From: S015-6 sp964384945
Lineage (GTDB): Bacteria > Desulfobacterota > DSWW01
Assembly (NCBI GenBank): GCA_964384945.1
Contig: CAYLMK010000005.1
Coordinates: 283,210-347,209, forward strand
Direction of reading: 5' to 3'
DNA: 64,000 bases
In this document: piece by piece, positions 26,059-34,041 of the stretch
How positions within the stretch are numbered: the stretch's first letter is position 1
Layout: each line of letters opens with the position of its first letter
Made by a program: the position numbers and the translations under genes
Notes under the pieces: model-generated
The model's database searches: none
Told to the model about the DNA's origin: nothing
What the model saw: the letters and a program-made list of their open reading frames with translations, nothing else

Positions 26059-27402
26059 TCAGGCAGGTTCTCGAACAGCGGCCTTTGCCTCTGCCGCTGC
26101 GGTCAAGTGTTTGGCCAGCCGCTTGGCCATGGCCACGACCGTCACGGTCGGCGGCAGGCCCCACGGCTCCGGGATGATGCTCGTGTCCATGCAGTAACAG
26201 CCCTGGATCTGGGTCTGGCAGTTCTTGTCCAGCAACTCGCCGATCCTGACCGTGCCCCCCGGATGGGCGGCCAGCAGGCAGCTCTGCACGATGTCCTCTC
26301 GCTTGACGCCCGCCTTTTGCAGGATCTGCTCAGCCAGGACCACTCCCTTGCTCAGCTTCCACTGAGTGTCGAAATCGATCGGTTTCGAGAAGGTCCCGTC
26401 ATGATTGACCCGACCCTCGAGCCCATCCCGGACCTTGACCATGATCCCCAGGCTGTTCTTTGCCTTGAGGACCTTGGGGATCTCCACCCAGCCTTTCGGC
26501 CCCTTCAGGCCCAGCGTTCCCGCATAAAACAGGTAGGGAGGCACGAGGTCCGTCATGACGATCCCGTCCTCGACCATGATCGTTCCCGCCGTCATCGGGA
26601 CCTCGGTCATGCACCCCTTGGAGTCTGTGGGACCGATCACGGTATAGACCGGATCCGCAAAGAAGCCCTGACCCGCGTCGTGGATGCCTGAGCGCTGCAG
26701 GATGGGCGGCGTGCCCTGGCCGCCTGCCGAGAGGATCACCGTGTCCGCATGGATGTCGATCCAACCCTTGGGGCCCCGGGCCCTGACCCCTGTTGCCTTG
26801 CCACCTTCCGTCAATACATAATCGACCTTGGTTCGCAGCAGGAGCCGGGCGCCGTGCTGCCGGGCCTCTTCGACGAACTCCCTGGCCGTCCACTTGGCCC
26901 CTGTCTTGCAGCCCACCGCGCAGCCGCCGCAATCCGGCTTGCATTTCTCCGGCCGGATCCACTTATCGAGCTGGCTCCAGTCGAGGCCGATGTCCTGCGC
27001 GGCCCTCATGATCCTGCTGGCCGCTGGACCCACCAGGGATTCCGGAAGCTTCTGGATTGGGATCTCCCTGTAAAGCTCGTCTACCTCCTCCTGGAGATTG
27101 ATCCCGTACTTGTCTTTGAGCCACGCCGGAGGCCGCACCGCCGTGCCCAGATACACCACGGAAGCCCCTCCAACGGTTTGCGGCCGCAGAACCCACGTCC
27201 CCTCCTGGGAGAAGGTGAGGCCCAAGCCGTCCATCATTCCGAGGAGGTAGACCGAGTATCCGAATCGGGTGTTGTACTTACCGGCCTCGCAGAGGATGAC
27301 CCTCTTGCCCTTGCGGCTCAGTTCACGGGCTGCGGTGGCGCCCCCCGGTCCGGAGCCCACGACAACGACATCGGCCTGAAGGCCTTGCACGGACTTGCTC
27401 AT
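26059..27402 (-). CDS. GMC-type FAD-dependent oxidoreductase with Cys cluster, copy 2
   Basis: A 447-residue paralogue of the protein at 1639-2985: FAD motif 'GSGPGGATAARELSRKGKR', central cysteine cluster in 'EKCKPDCGGCAVGCKTGAKW', and C-terminal 'MDTSIIPEPWGLPPTV'. The two differ mainly around residues 240-275, which should form the substrate pocket. It lies between the CooC-like gene and the hairpin that separates the two reductase sets. An alcohol- or ring-CH-oxidising role is inferred, with the Fe-S cluster as exit for electrons. It shares its promoter region with reductase set 2 upstream (67 bp after the CooC-like stop). Confidence 0.85.
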   Translation of the reverse strand: MSKSVQGLQADVVVVGSGPGGATAARELSRKGKRVILCEAGKYNTRFGYSVYLLGMMDGLGLTFSQEGTWVLRPQTVGGASVVYLGTAVRPPAWLKDKYGINLQEEVDELYREIPIQKLPESLVGPAASRIMRAAQDIGLDWSQLDKWIRPEKCKPDCGGCAVGCKTGAKWTAREFVEEARQHGARLLLRTKVDYVLTEGGKATGVRARGPKGWIDIHADTVILSAGGQGTPPILQRSGIHDAGQGFFADPVYTVIGPTDSKGCMTEVPMTAGTIMVEDGIVMTDLVPPYLFYAGTLGLKGPKGWVEIPKVLKAKNSLGIMVKVRDGLEGRVNHDGTFSKPIDFDTQWKLSKGVVLAEQILQKAGVKREDIVQSCLLAAHPGGTVRIGELLDKNCQTQIQGCYCMDTSIIPEPWGLPPTVTVVAMAKRLAKHLTAAAEAKAAVREPA

Positions 27403-27468
27403 GGGTTCTTCTCCCTATCACTGATCGTAAGTAAGGTTGAGGAGTCGGCCTAGACCGTCAGCATCTCC

Positions 27469-28257
27469 TCATGTCAGCAATCCCAAGTCTGCGAGCACCC
27501 GGCGCACCGCGATCACACTGGATGAGTCATCCGGCAGATCGACGGTCGGCCGGCCCACCCGATCGTATTCGGCCACGTTCGCATCGACAGGCACGATACC
27601 CAGCACGTCCAATCCCATTTCCCGGGCCTTCTCCTCGAGCCCCTTTACCCCAGCATCCGCCCGGTTGATTACGAGCCCGGTACGGTGCGGGCCCTTGACT
27701 CCGTACTTCTCCGCAATCTCTTTCAGGTAAACCGCCGTCTGGATCCCCTTCAGGGTTGCGTCCGAGATGATGACCAGTGTGCGGATGCTGTCGATGACAA
27801 GGCGATTGATCTGCTCGATCCCCGCTTCGCAGTCGATGAGCGTCACCTCGTATTCTTTGGACAGAGACTCGATCCCGAACTTCAGGAGCTGGTTCAAGCT
27901 GCAATAGCAGCCCGGTTCCTCCCCCCGCCCCGAGACGAGCAGATCCATGCCGTGGAGTCGCAGCAGCACTTCGTCACGCAGGATGTCGCGCATGTGCCGG
28001 TCCCCGAACTTCCTTTTTTCCCGGGGGTCCTCAATGAGCCGATGCCGCATGTCGCCAACGGTCTTCAGCGGCTTCCCACCGAGCGCAAAGGTGAGGCTCA
28101 CAGGGGGATCGGCATCAATGGCGAGGATCTTCCTCCCGGTTGCGGAGAGGATCTTGGCTCCGATAGCGGCAAACGTGGTCTTCCCGGCCCCACCTTTCCC
28201 GCCCACGGCCAAGACTTCGTGTTCGGGGATTGGGTTTGTTCTCTCAGCAGGTCCCAT
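27469..28257 (-). CDS. CooC-type P-loop ATPase
   Basis: A 262-residue SIMIBI-class ATPase with a deviant Walker A 'GKGGAGKTT' at residues 20-28 and a 'CYC' pair (Cys117, Cys119), the position where CooC binds nickel between two subunits. CooC matures carbon-monoxide dehydrogenase, but no CO dehydrogenase gene is present here. Its place directly after reductase set 2 (33 bp) suggests a maturation or electron-gating role for the neighbouring Fe-S enzymes; that is inference only. The protein lacks the NifH-type pair of cluster cysteines, so it is not a nitrogenase-like reductase. Confidence 0.82.
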   Translation of the reverse strand: MGPAERTNPIPEHEVLAVGGKGGAGKTTFAAIGAKILSATGRKILAIDADPPVSLTFALGGKPLKTVGDMRHRLIEDPREKRKFGDRHMRDILRDEVLLRLHGMDLLVSGRGEEPGCYCSLNQLLKFGIESLSKEYEVTLIDCEAGIEQINRLVIDSIRTLVIISDATLKGIQTAVYLKEIAEKYGVKGPHRTGLVINRADAGVKGLEEKAREMGLDVLGIVPVDANVAEYDRVGRPTVDLPDDSSSVIAVRRVLADLGLLT

Positions 28258-28290
28258 GGAAAGTTTTCGATTCCTCCGAGGGGGTTGAGA

Positions 28291-29094
28291 TCAGGAGTGA
28301 GAACGCCGCCGCTCCCGTTCGCACCGCTCCCTGGCGAACAGGGCCGCCCCCAGCGCGCCCACAATTTGCGGATCCACGCTGTCCATTTGCAGCAACTCGA
28401 GACCGAGCACTTCGGCGAGGCTCTTCACCACCGCGGTGTTCTTCGCCACTCCACCGGTCATCGCCACCTCCTTGCGCACCCCGACCCGCTTTGCCATCTT
28501 GGTGATGCGCTCGGCCATGGCCTGGGCGATGCCCGCCGCCACATCGGCCCGGTCTTCGCCCTCGTTGAGCATGCAGATCACGTCGAACTGAGAAAGAACC
28601 GTGCAGGTCTTCATGATGCGGACGGGCGTCCTACCCCGGAGTCCGAGGGGGCCCAGCTCCTCCAAGTCCACGCCCAGCACCCTGGCCATCCCCTCCAGGA
28701 ACCTGCCGGTGCCGGCAGCGCACTTGTCGTTCATCACGAAGTCGACCATGTACCCCATCTTGTCCACGCGGATGACCTTGCAGTCCTGCCCCCCGATGTC
28801 GATGACCGTGTGGACCTCCGGGTTCACCCAGTGTGCCCCCCTCCCATGGCAGGAAATCTCGGAGATGCTACTGCTGGCGAATGGGATCTTCTGCCGCCCG
28901 TAGCCCGTGCTCACACAATAATCCAGGTCCTTGAAGTCGAACCCTGCCTTGGCGAGGGCCCGGCTCGTCACCTCCTGGGCCGTCAGCTCCGGCCGCGGCC
29001 TCACCCGTATGATCTCGGACGCAAGAAAAGTATCATCTTTCAGAATCACCGCCTCGCCGGTGAGCGATCCGACGTCACAACCTGCTACGATCAT
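28291..29094 (-). CDS. Reductase set 2, ATPase/activase subunit D-like
   Basis: A 267-residue BadF/BcrD/HgdC family ATPase. It keeps the phosphate-2 motif 'DIGGQDCK' and the cluster cysteines ('NDKCAAGTGRF', 'KTCTVLSQFDV'), while the phosphate-1 loop 'GCDVGSLTGEAVIL' has Glu where activases have Lys. This is exactly the pattern of the set 1 D-like subunit. The ATG at 29094 follows GAGGAAAG; an upstream extension of the frame overlaps the A-subunit gene and lacks family similarity. It is the last subunit gene of the second C-B-A-D cluster. Confidence 0.88.
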   Translation of the reverse strand: MIVAGCDVGSLTGEAVILKDDTFLASEIIRVRPRPELTAQEVTSRALAKAGFDFKDLDYCVSTGYGRQKIPFASSSISEISCHGRGAHWVNPEVHTVIDIGGQDCKVIRVDKMGYMVDFVMNDKCAAGTGRFLEGMARVLGVDLEELGPLGLRGRTPVRIMKTCTVLSQFDVICMLNEGEDRADVAAGIAQAMAERITKMAKRVGVRKEVAMTGGVAKNTAVVKSLAEVLGLELLQMDSVDPQIVGALGAALFARERCERERRRSHS

Positions 29095-29116
29095 GCCCGT
29101 CTTTCCTCGTAAGAGT

Positions 29117-29887
29117 TCATTCTCCCGCCGCGCACAATGCCGCGCCAATGGCGGCAGCCAACTGGGGGTCCCATGCCGGCCTCTTTACCTCGACGCCCAG
29201 CGTCTCCCCAAGGGCTTTGAGAACGCTCGTCATCTTCGCTACGCCGCCGGTCGCCAGGACCTCCGGCTCGTGGCCGAGTCTTCGCACCATCGTCGCGAGC
29301 CCGCTGCCGATGGAATGGCTGATCCCGGCCACGATATCCGCCGCATCGACCCCGTCGTTGACGTGCGTGACGATCTCGCTCTCGCCGAATACGGCGCATT
29401 GCGCGCTGATGTGGGCCCTACCGGAAGCCGCAGCAGCGACGGAACTCAGATCTTCCATCCTCAGCTCCAAGGCCTGGGCCGCCAACTCAAGAAAGAACCC
29501 CGTGCCGGAGGCACACCGGTCGCTGGTCCGGTATTCCATGGCCCGGCCCGTCTCGTTCACGTTGATGCAGGTGCTGCTGAGCCCCCCGATGTCCACGAGC
29601 GTCCTGGCGGAGGGGAGGGCCCAGACGGCCGCCCGGGCCAGACAACTGATCAGGCTCTTTTCCTGGTGGGAGAAAGGAATGTACCGCTCCCCGGATCCGG
29701 TCCCCCCCCAAGCCTGTATGGCCTCCGGCGGAAGCCCCGCCATGGAGAGGGCCTTCTCCACGGCGGTCTGCACCGCTTGCTTGGCCTTGCCTTCGTTCCG
29801 AATCACACAGGTCCCCAGTAGGGCCCCCTCCTTGAGGATCACCGTTTTCGTGGCAATGGCTCCGACATCGCATCCCAAGCTGATCAT
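29117..29887 (-). CDS. Reductase set 2, ATPase/activase subunit A-like
   Basis: A 256-residue BadF/BcrA/HgdC family ATPase. The phosphate-1 loop 'GCDVGAIATKTVIL' keeps the Lys, and cluster cysteines are present ('SDRCASGTGFF', 'AQCAVFGESEI'). The phosphate-2 motif is altered to 'DIGGLSS'. As in set 1, the A-like subunit has lost one ATP motif while the D-like partner has changed the other. The ATG at 29887 is used because the family begins with 'ISLGCDVG'. The subunit gene order and spacing match set 1, so the two sets are probably duplicates of one operon that later diverged. Confidence 0.87.
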   Translation of the reverse strand: MISLGCDVGAIATKTVILKEGALLGTCVIRNEGKAKQAVQTAVEKALSMAGLPPEAIQAWGGTGSGERYIPFSHQEKSLISCLARAAVWALPSARTLVDIGGLSSTCINVNETGRAMEYRTSDRCASGTGFFLELAAQALELRMEDLSSVAAAASGRAHISAQCAVFGESEIVTHVNDGVDAADIVAGISHSIGSGLATMVRRLGHEPEVLATGGVAKMTSVLKALGETLGVEVKRPAWDPQLAAAIGAALCAAGE

Positions 29888-29961
29888 GACCTTGCCCTGC
29901 TGCTTCTCGGATCGTCCCGTTAGCACCGCGTCCCGCCTCTGCCTTGGATCTCCGCCTCCCC

Positions 29962-31362
29962 CTACTGGGACCTGAAGTACTCTGTCATGATCCGCCTCAT
30001 CTCAGGTCCGGGCGTAAACCGCTTGTCGAACATATCAACCTCGAACCGCAGGGTCGGCACACCGGTCCTCTCCTTTACCTCGTCGCTCAAGAGCTTGTTC
30101 AGTGCCCAGAAGTGCTTGCACGCCATGTGGCCCGCAATGATCAGGGCGTCCGCCTTGAACAATTTCACGACATTGACGAAGTCGTTCACCCACACATCGG
30201 AAAAACCCATGGTCTGCCTCCCCATGGGCATGTTCATGAACCTCCAGGCAATCCCTTCTATCATGCTTTCCACGCTCGAAGTGTTGATGAGGCCGACATC
30301 GAAGGGCATGTAGGTCAGGCAGTCCGCCGTATAGGTGGCGCCGTGCTCTTCCTCCAGCCAGTCGAAGAAGGGCAGGTCATAGGCCATCCAGGCGTATCCC
30401 CAGGCGAGCCTCTTCTCCTTCTTCCCCTCCGGGATGACTCCAAGTCCCTTGTCTGCACGCGCCTTCACCGCCTCATAGACCGACTTGAAGTAAGCCGCCG
30501 CCATGGGGGTGCCGAGCTGGATGAGAAAGATCGTGTCCGCCGGCCGGTGCCAGCCCGGATCCGGCATCGGCCGGAGCCTTCTCAGCTCTTCGAGCTTGAG
30601 GAAGTACTTGATCGCTTCGTTGCTGTTGTTGCAGCACTCGCGCAGCTTGTCCTCGTCGAGCGTGTTGCCCGTGAGCCTCTCCAGTTCTTCGATTGCCCTC
30701 TTAATCTCCCCGATGGCGAACTTCAATCCCCGCTCATTCTTGGTATAGGGCGCTTCCACGACGATCAGCGGGATGTTGAATTTGTGCGCAACGTATTCGT
30801 ACATCATGTTGCTGGCGTCACAGGGAGCAGAGGTGTTCAGCAGGATGTCCGGTCTGGGGAGGACCCCATCCAGCATAAAGCCGGCGCTGCCGGTCTGGGC
30901 GCCGCAGAGATGATCCGGAAACCCCTCGGACAGAAGCCGGTCGATTCCGGCCTCGCAGCCGTTCGTCCAGAAGACGGACGAAATGGCCCCCAGGGCGTCG
31001 AAGGAAACGGGCATGGCGCCCACCGCCGAGATGAACTCGGTGCTGATCGGGAAGTAGTGCTCGCAGATCGGCGTTCCCTCATCCAACGCATTGAGGACCA
31101 TCGAGAAGTAGTCCTGGGCCGCCCGAAAGACCGCTCGCGCGATGTCGCGGTTCTTCTCTTTCAGGCAGACATCGAGAAGGGGAACCTGGACGATATCCGC
31201 GATCTCCTTATACTCCTCGGGCAGGATTTCTCTTACCGTCTCGATTCCTCCCCAGTCATCCAGGTTGGTCAGGCCCTCCTGATCCAAGAGGTAGTTGCCC
31301 ATGTACCCCGCCCGGACGTATTGGTTGATAACCTTCCTGTCTTTCTGGTCTTTCAATTCCAT
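29962..31362 (-). CDS. Reductase set 2, BcrB/HgdB-like catalytic subunit
   Basis: A 466-residue member of the benzoyl-CoA reductase B / 2-hydroxyacyl-CoA dehydratase family. Conserved blocks: 'DHLCGAQTGSAGFMLDG', 'NTSAPCDASNMMYEYVAHKF', 'GRQTMGFSDVWVNDFVNVV' and 'CKHFWALNKLLSDE'. The Cys of the 'LCG' and 'APCD' motifs agree with set 1, whereas residues lining the acyl pocket differ widely, so the two sets probably work on different ring systems or on successive intermediates. It lies 74 bp upstream of the A-like ATPase gene and 61 bp downstream of subunit C. Confidence 0.86.
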   Translation of the reverse strand: MELKDQKDRKVINQYVRAGYMGNYLLDQEGLTNLDDWGGIETVREILPEEYKEIADIVQVPLLDVCLKEKNRDIARAVFRAAQDYFSMVLNALDEGTPICEHYFPISTEFISAVGAMPVSFDALGAISSVFWTNGCEAGIDRLLSEGFPDHLCGAQTGSAGFMLDGVLPRPDILLNTSAPCDASNMMYEYVAHKFNIPLIVVEAPYTKNERGLKFAIGEIKRAIEELERLTGNTLDEDKLRECCNNSNEAIKYFLKLEELRRLRPMPDPGWHRPADTIFLIQLGTPMAAAYFKSVYEAVKARADKGLGVIPEGKKEKRLAWGYAWMAYDLPFFDWLEEEHGATYTADCLTYMPFDVGLINTSSVESMIEGIAWRFMNMPMGRQTMGFSDVWVNDFVNVVKLFKADALIIAGHMACKHFWALNKLLSDEVKERTGVPTLRFEVDMFDKRFTPGPEMRRIMTEYFRSQ

Positions 31363-31423
31363 GGTTTTTAACCTCCCGGCTGTTTTTCACCCGTCTGGTG
31401 GCCCGTTTCGCCTGGCATTGGGA

Positions 31424-32551
31424 TCACCCCCTGGCTATCCTCTCCAGAAAGGCTTCCACTCGCGTCCTGAGCCTCCCAACGTCGGAGAGTGCGTACTCCC
31501 TTTCCAGGACCAGTGTCGGAATCCCCTTTTCTTCCAGTCTGTCAGCCTGCATAGGGGCATCCACACCATGGGCGTCGCAGAAGACGATCCGCTCCAGGAT
31601 CACGCCGTCCACTTTGGCGCCCTTGGCCATCTCCTCCGTGTACCGAAGCCGATTGGGAAACTGGTTCTGCATCCGAGGGCACGGATTCCGGTTGTAATAG
31701 TGTTTCGCAATCGCATCCAGAGGGTTGCCCCCGTTCTCTTCGATCTGGGTCCCGAAATTCCGGGTGCCGAAGCAGAGGGTATCGGTAACGACCACCCCTC
31801 CCTGGCCTTCGATGAGTTCCATGAGCTGGGGATCGTCCAGCGCCGCCCCGCCGACCAGCAGACGAGCCTTGTAACCCGAGATGCCTTTTCTCTTCTTGAT
31901 CTCCTTCAGGGCCTCGCGGAGGAGTCCGTTGTATTTCTCTCTGGGCATGATGTAGGCGGAGAGAAGAATCCTGGCTGCATCCGCACCGCTGATCGGAGGA
32001 TTCTCTGCCTTCCTCAGGTCATAGAGCTCTTGCACCAGCCGCCGGCTCTCGTTGTAAACCTTGATGGCATTCCAGAGATCTCCGTGCGTCAGACGGACGG
32101 AGAAGTTCGACACCAGGTTCTCCTTGAAGTTGTAAATTTCATCCCTGTACCACGCGAGACCGGAGTCGGATACCGTATGGGGAATCGTGATCATGTACTG
32201 ATAGGGCGTGCGGACCGCTTTTTGCCAGACCTCATAGAGTCGCCGGATCTGCTCGCACCCGTTCAGCACACAGAAACCGTCCAGAAACTTGTATTCTCCT
32301 GCGAGCCCGCCCTGCAGGAGACTCCGGGCAAAGGTGCAGTTAAACCTGTGGAAATAGACATCGGCCAAGTCCGTGTCCACGCAGCCTCTGGCCTCCATCC
32401 TGTACGGAAGCAGGCCCGCTGCGTAAATGATCTCCTCCGGTGCATATGTGCACGTCACGCCGACCACACGGCCCGCATTGTCGATCCAATCCTTCAGATG
32501 TGGATTGTCTTGGCGACTCGGCAAGTTGAGCAATTCATTCAAAGCAGTCAT
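31424..32551 (-). CDS. Reductase set 2, BcrC/HgdA-like catalytic subunit
   Basis: A 375-residue partner subunit. Blocks: 'GVTCTYAPEEIIYAAG' (first cluster Cys), 'CVLNGCEQIRRLYEVW', 'RNPCPRMQNQFPNRLRY', 'VFCDAHGVDAPMQADRLEE' and the C-terminal 'RLRTRVEAFLERIARG'. The ATG at 32551 follows AAGGAG by 8 bases. The longer open frame upstream is not supported by similarity. This gene leads reductase set 2 and follows the two SCP2 genes by about 117 bp, so it is likely read from the promoter at 34007-34035. Confidence 0.86.
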   Translation of the reverse strand: MTALNELLNLPSRQDNPHLKDWIDNAGRVVGVTCTYAPEEIIYAAGLLPYRMEARGCVDTDLADVYFHRFNCTFARSLLQGGLAGEYKFLDGFCVLNGCEQIRRLYEVWQKAVRTPYQYMITIPHTVSDSGLAWYRDEIYNFKENLVSNFSVRLTHGDLWNAIKVYNESRRLVQELYDLRKAENPPISGADAARILLSAYIMPREKYNGLLREALKEIKKRKGISGYKARLLVGGAALDDPQLMELIEGQGGVVVTDTLCFGTRNFGTQIEENGGNPLDAIAKHYYNRNPCPRMQNQFPNRLRYTEEMAKGAKVDGVILERIVFCDAHGVDAPMQADRLEEKGIPTLVLEREYALSDVGRLRTRVEAFLERIARG

Positions 32552-32668
32552 GTTCTTCTCCTTCTCGGGGGCTTGTCGGTCCATCCTGCTCGCGCCTGGG
32601 GCGGGTCTATCGGGCATGGGTCGCTCGCGAAACAGGGCGTTTGTGCCGACGGCCCGGTCGCAAGTTGA

Positions 32669-33046
32669 TCAACCCTCTGGAGGGGGCAGGATCACCCGGG
32701 CCATCTTGAGCAGCTTGAGCAGGTTGCCTCTTGCCTTCACTTTCTTTGACATCAGGGCCTTGATCATCGGCGCAAGCCTTCCACTGCTGATTTCTCCAAG
32801 CGTATCAAAGCCCGCCTCGACAAATGCCGAAGGCCTGGCCACCGCTCCGTTCTGTATCGAGATTTCGCCGTTGTTGAAGAAAACCGTGGCCGCGACGCCC
32901 GTCCCGGGATCCTTCATGACGAGACTCCCCTTCAGACTGGCCGCCCTTGTGCTCATTTCCCGATTTCCGAGGTTTCCCTCCATCAGGGACTTGATCATGC
33001 GCCCAATCCCGTTCAATTCCTCCCCCCGCGCTTCCACTTGAATCAT
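32669..33046 (-). CDS. SCP2 sterol-carrier-like protein, first of two in order of position
   Basis: A 125-residue protein resembling the SCP2 lipid-binding fold, with 'GSLVMKDPGTGVAATVFFNNGEISIQNG' equivalent to the central sheet (split here: 'GSLVMKDPGTGVAATVFFNN' then 'GEISIQNG') and the C-terminal 'GRLAPMIKALMSKKVKARGN' helix that closes the pocket. SCP2 domains bind hydrophobic ligands and acyl-CoAs. It would sequester a poorly soluble substrate or its thioester for the reductases. It has no signal peptide and is a stand-alone domain rather than part of a thiolase. A second SCP2 gene lies 125 bp upstream on the same strand. Confidence 0.72.
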   Translation of the reverse strand: MIQVEARGEELNGIGRMIKSLMEGNLGNREMSTRAASLKGSLVMKDPGTGVAATVFFNNGEISIQNGAVARPSAFVEAGFDTLGEISSGRLAPMIKALMSKKVKARGNLLKLLKMARVILPPPEG

Positions 33047-33171
33047 GACGCCATCCTCCGCTCCAACCCATATGTCGTCCCCGATCGTTTACCCGGACCG
33101 GCGATCCCGTGCTGGCCATTGCCTCCGGCAAATCGGATTCATAACCGGGCTGGCCACGGGCGGGACATGAC

Positions 33172-33597
33172 CTATTCGCCCAGATATTCGGCATCCACCT
33201 TGCTCAGGGCGTTAGCCACAGCTCGTACGAACTTCGCGTTCCGCATGACCTTCCCCATGTCGCCCTCCAGTTTGAGCTGGCCCTTGATCACGCTTTCAAT
33301 GAAATCCTTCTCGCCCTTGACTACGGGTTTCCAGTTCGCATAAGGTCCGGTTACGATGTAACCTGGGGCTACTTCGGGCCTGTTCTCGGCAATCCTGGAA
33401 TCCACGGCCTTGCCGGATTGGAAATTCAGGTAGAAGTACGTCGTTCTCTCCAGGCCTGCACCCGGCTGAATCTCAAACAAGAAATCGCCCTTGAACCCTA
33501 CTCCCCATGTCTTCCCGTGCTCCTCAACGGCCTTGCTCGCATTTATCAGGCTTGCCAGTGCATCGGCCCAGTCCTGGGACGGATACAGTGCCCCCAT
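33172..33597 (-). CDS. SCP2 sterol-carrier-like protein, first gene of the island
   Basis: A 141-residue SCP2-like protein: 'WGVGFKGDFLFEIQPGAG', 'YFYLNFQSGKAVDSRI' and 'FIESVIKGQLKLEGDMGKV' trace the family's sheet and the 'kG.ik.eGd...' closing helix. It is the first coding gene after the strong promoter at 34007-34035, with a leader of about 400 nt. The pair of small SCP2 proteins ahead of reductase genes is consistent with a hydrophobic substrate. The similarity between the two SCP2 proteins is modest, so they may form different complexes. Confidence 0.75.
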   Translation of the reverse strand: MGALYPSQDWADALASLINASKAVEEHGKTWGVGFKGDFLFEIQPGAGLERTTYFYLNFQSGKAVDSRIAENRPEVAPGYIVTGPYANWKPVVKGEKDFIESVIKGQLKLEGDMGKVMRNAKFVRAVANALSKVDAEYLGE

Positions 33598-34006
33598 TTC
33601 CTGCCCTCCTTCCTTGGTTTCCCGTGTTGGCAGATCCGGTTATTCCCTCTCAGCTTCTCTTTCTCCGGGCGGTCGAACCCCATTCGTTTCGTAGAAATGG
33701 ACGCCGACATCCTTCGCTTCTCGCACGAAGGTGCCACTACCCGAGACCCTTCTTCCCCCTGCCCGTTGCGATGTCGATGAATCTTCGTTGCGGAAAGGCA
33801 AGCGTAGTTTCTTCTTTTCCGAGGTAAGGGAAGGCTTCCTTTGATCGGGTCTGGGCTGACACCCTGGCGCTCTGCCTGAACTTCCCTAGCGACCGGGTCC
33901 GCTTCTTGTCGGGACAATTTTGTGGCTGAGAGAGGCGATAAACGGGGTCAAACAGGCATGTTCGCATGACAGACACGGCATCCCCATCCTGATGATCTGT
34001 TTGATA
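33598..34006. other. Long 5' leader without a gene
   Basis: About 400 bp between the promoter and the first SCP2 start. Only short frames without family similarity occur on either strand. I see no clear riboswitch fold or terminator here. Confidence 0.5.
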
Positions 34007-34035
34007 AGTATATTGTCTTCTTGTCTTATTGTCAA
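34007..34035 (-). promoter_or_regulatory. Strong sigma-70 promoter of the catabolic island
   Basis: Read on the minus strand: TTGACA (34035-34030), a 17-bp spacer, TATACT (34012-34007). The -35 box is perfect and the -10 box matches 5 of 6 with ideal spacing, in an AT-rich patch that contrasts with the GC-rich surroundings. It drives transcription towards the SCP2 and reductase genes. Confidence 0.82.
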
Positions 34036-34041
34036 CAATAA
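34026..34041. promoter_or_regulatory. Operator-like palindrome over the -35 box
   Basis: TTATTGT-CA-ACAATAA is a perfect 7-bp dyad with a 2-base centre that covers the -35 hexamer. Its size and the TTGT...ACAA half-sites suit a GntR/FCD dimer. The divergent regulator at 34685-35380 is the obvious candidate; binding there would block RNA polymerase. Confidence 0.6.

Noticed and set aside
27469..28257. NifH/BchL-like reductase
   Set aside because: It lacks the two subunit-bridging cluster cysteines and has a CooC-type CYC pair instead.
20260..32551. Both reductase-like sets as 2-hydroxyacyl-CoA dehydratases
   Set aside because: Those enzymes use one homodimeric activator; each set here has two distinct ATPase subunits. 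Kept as an alternative, not as the main call.
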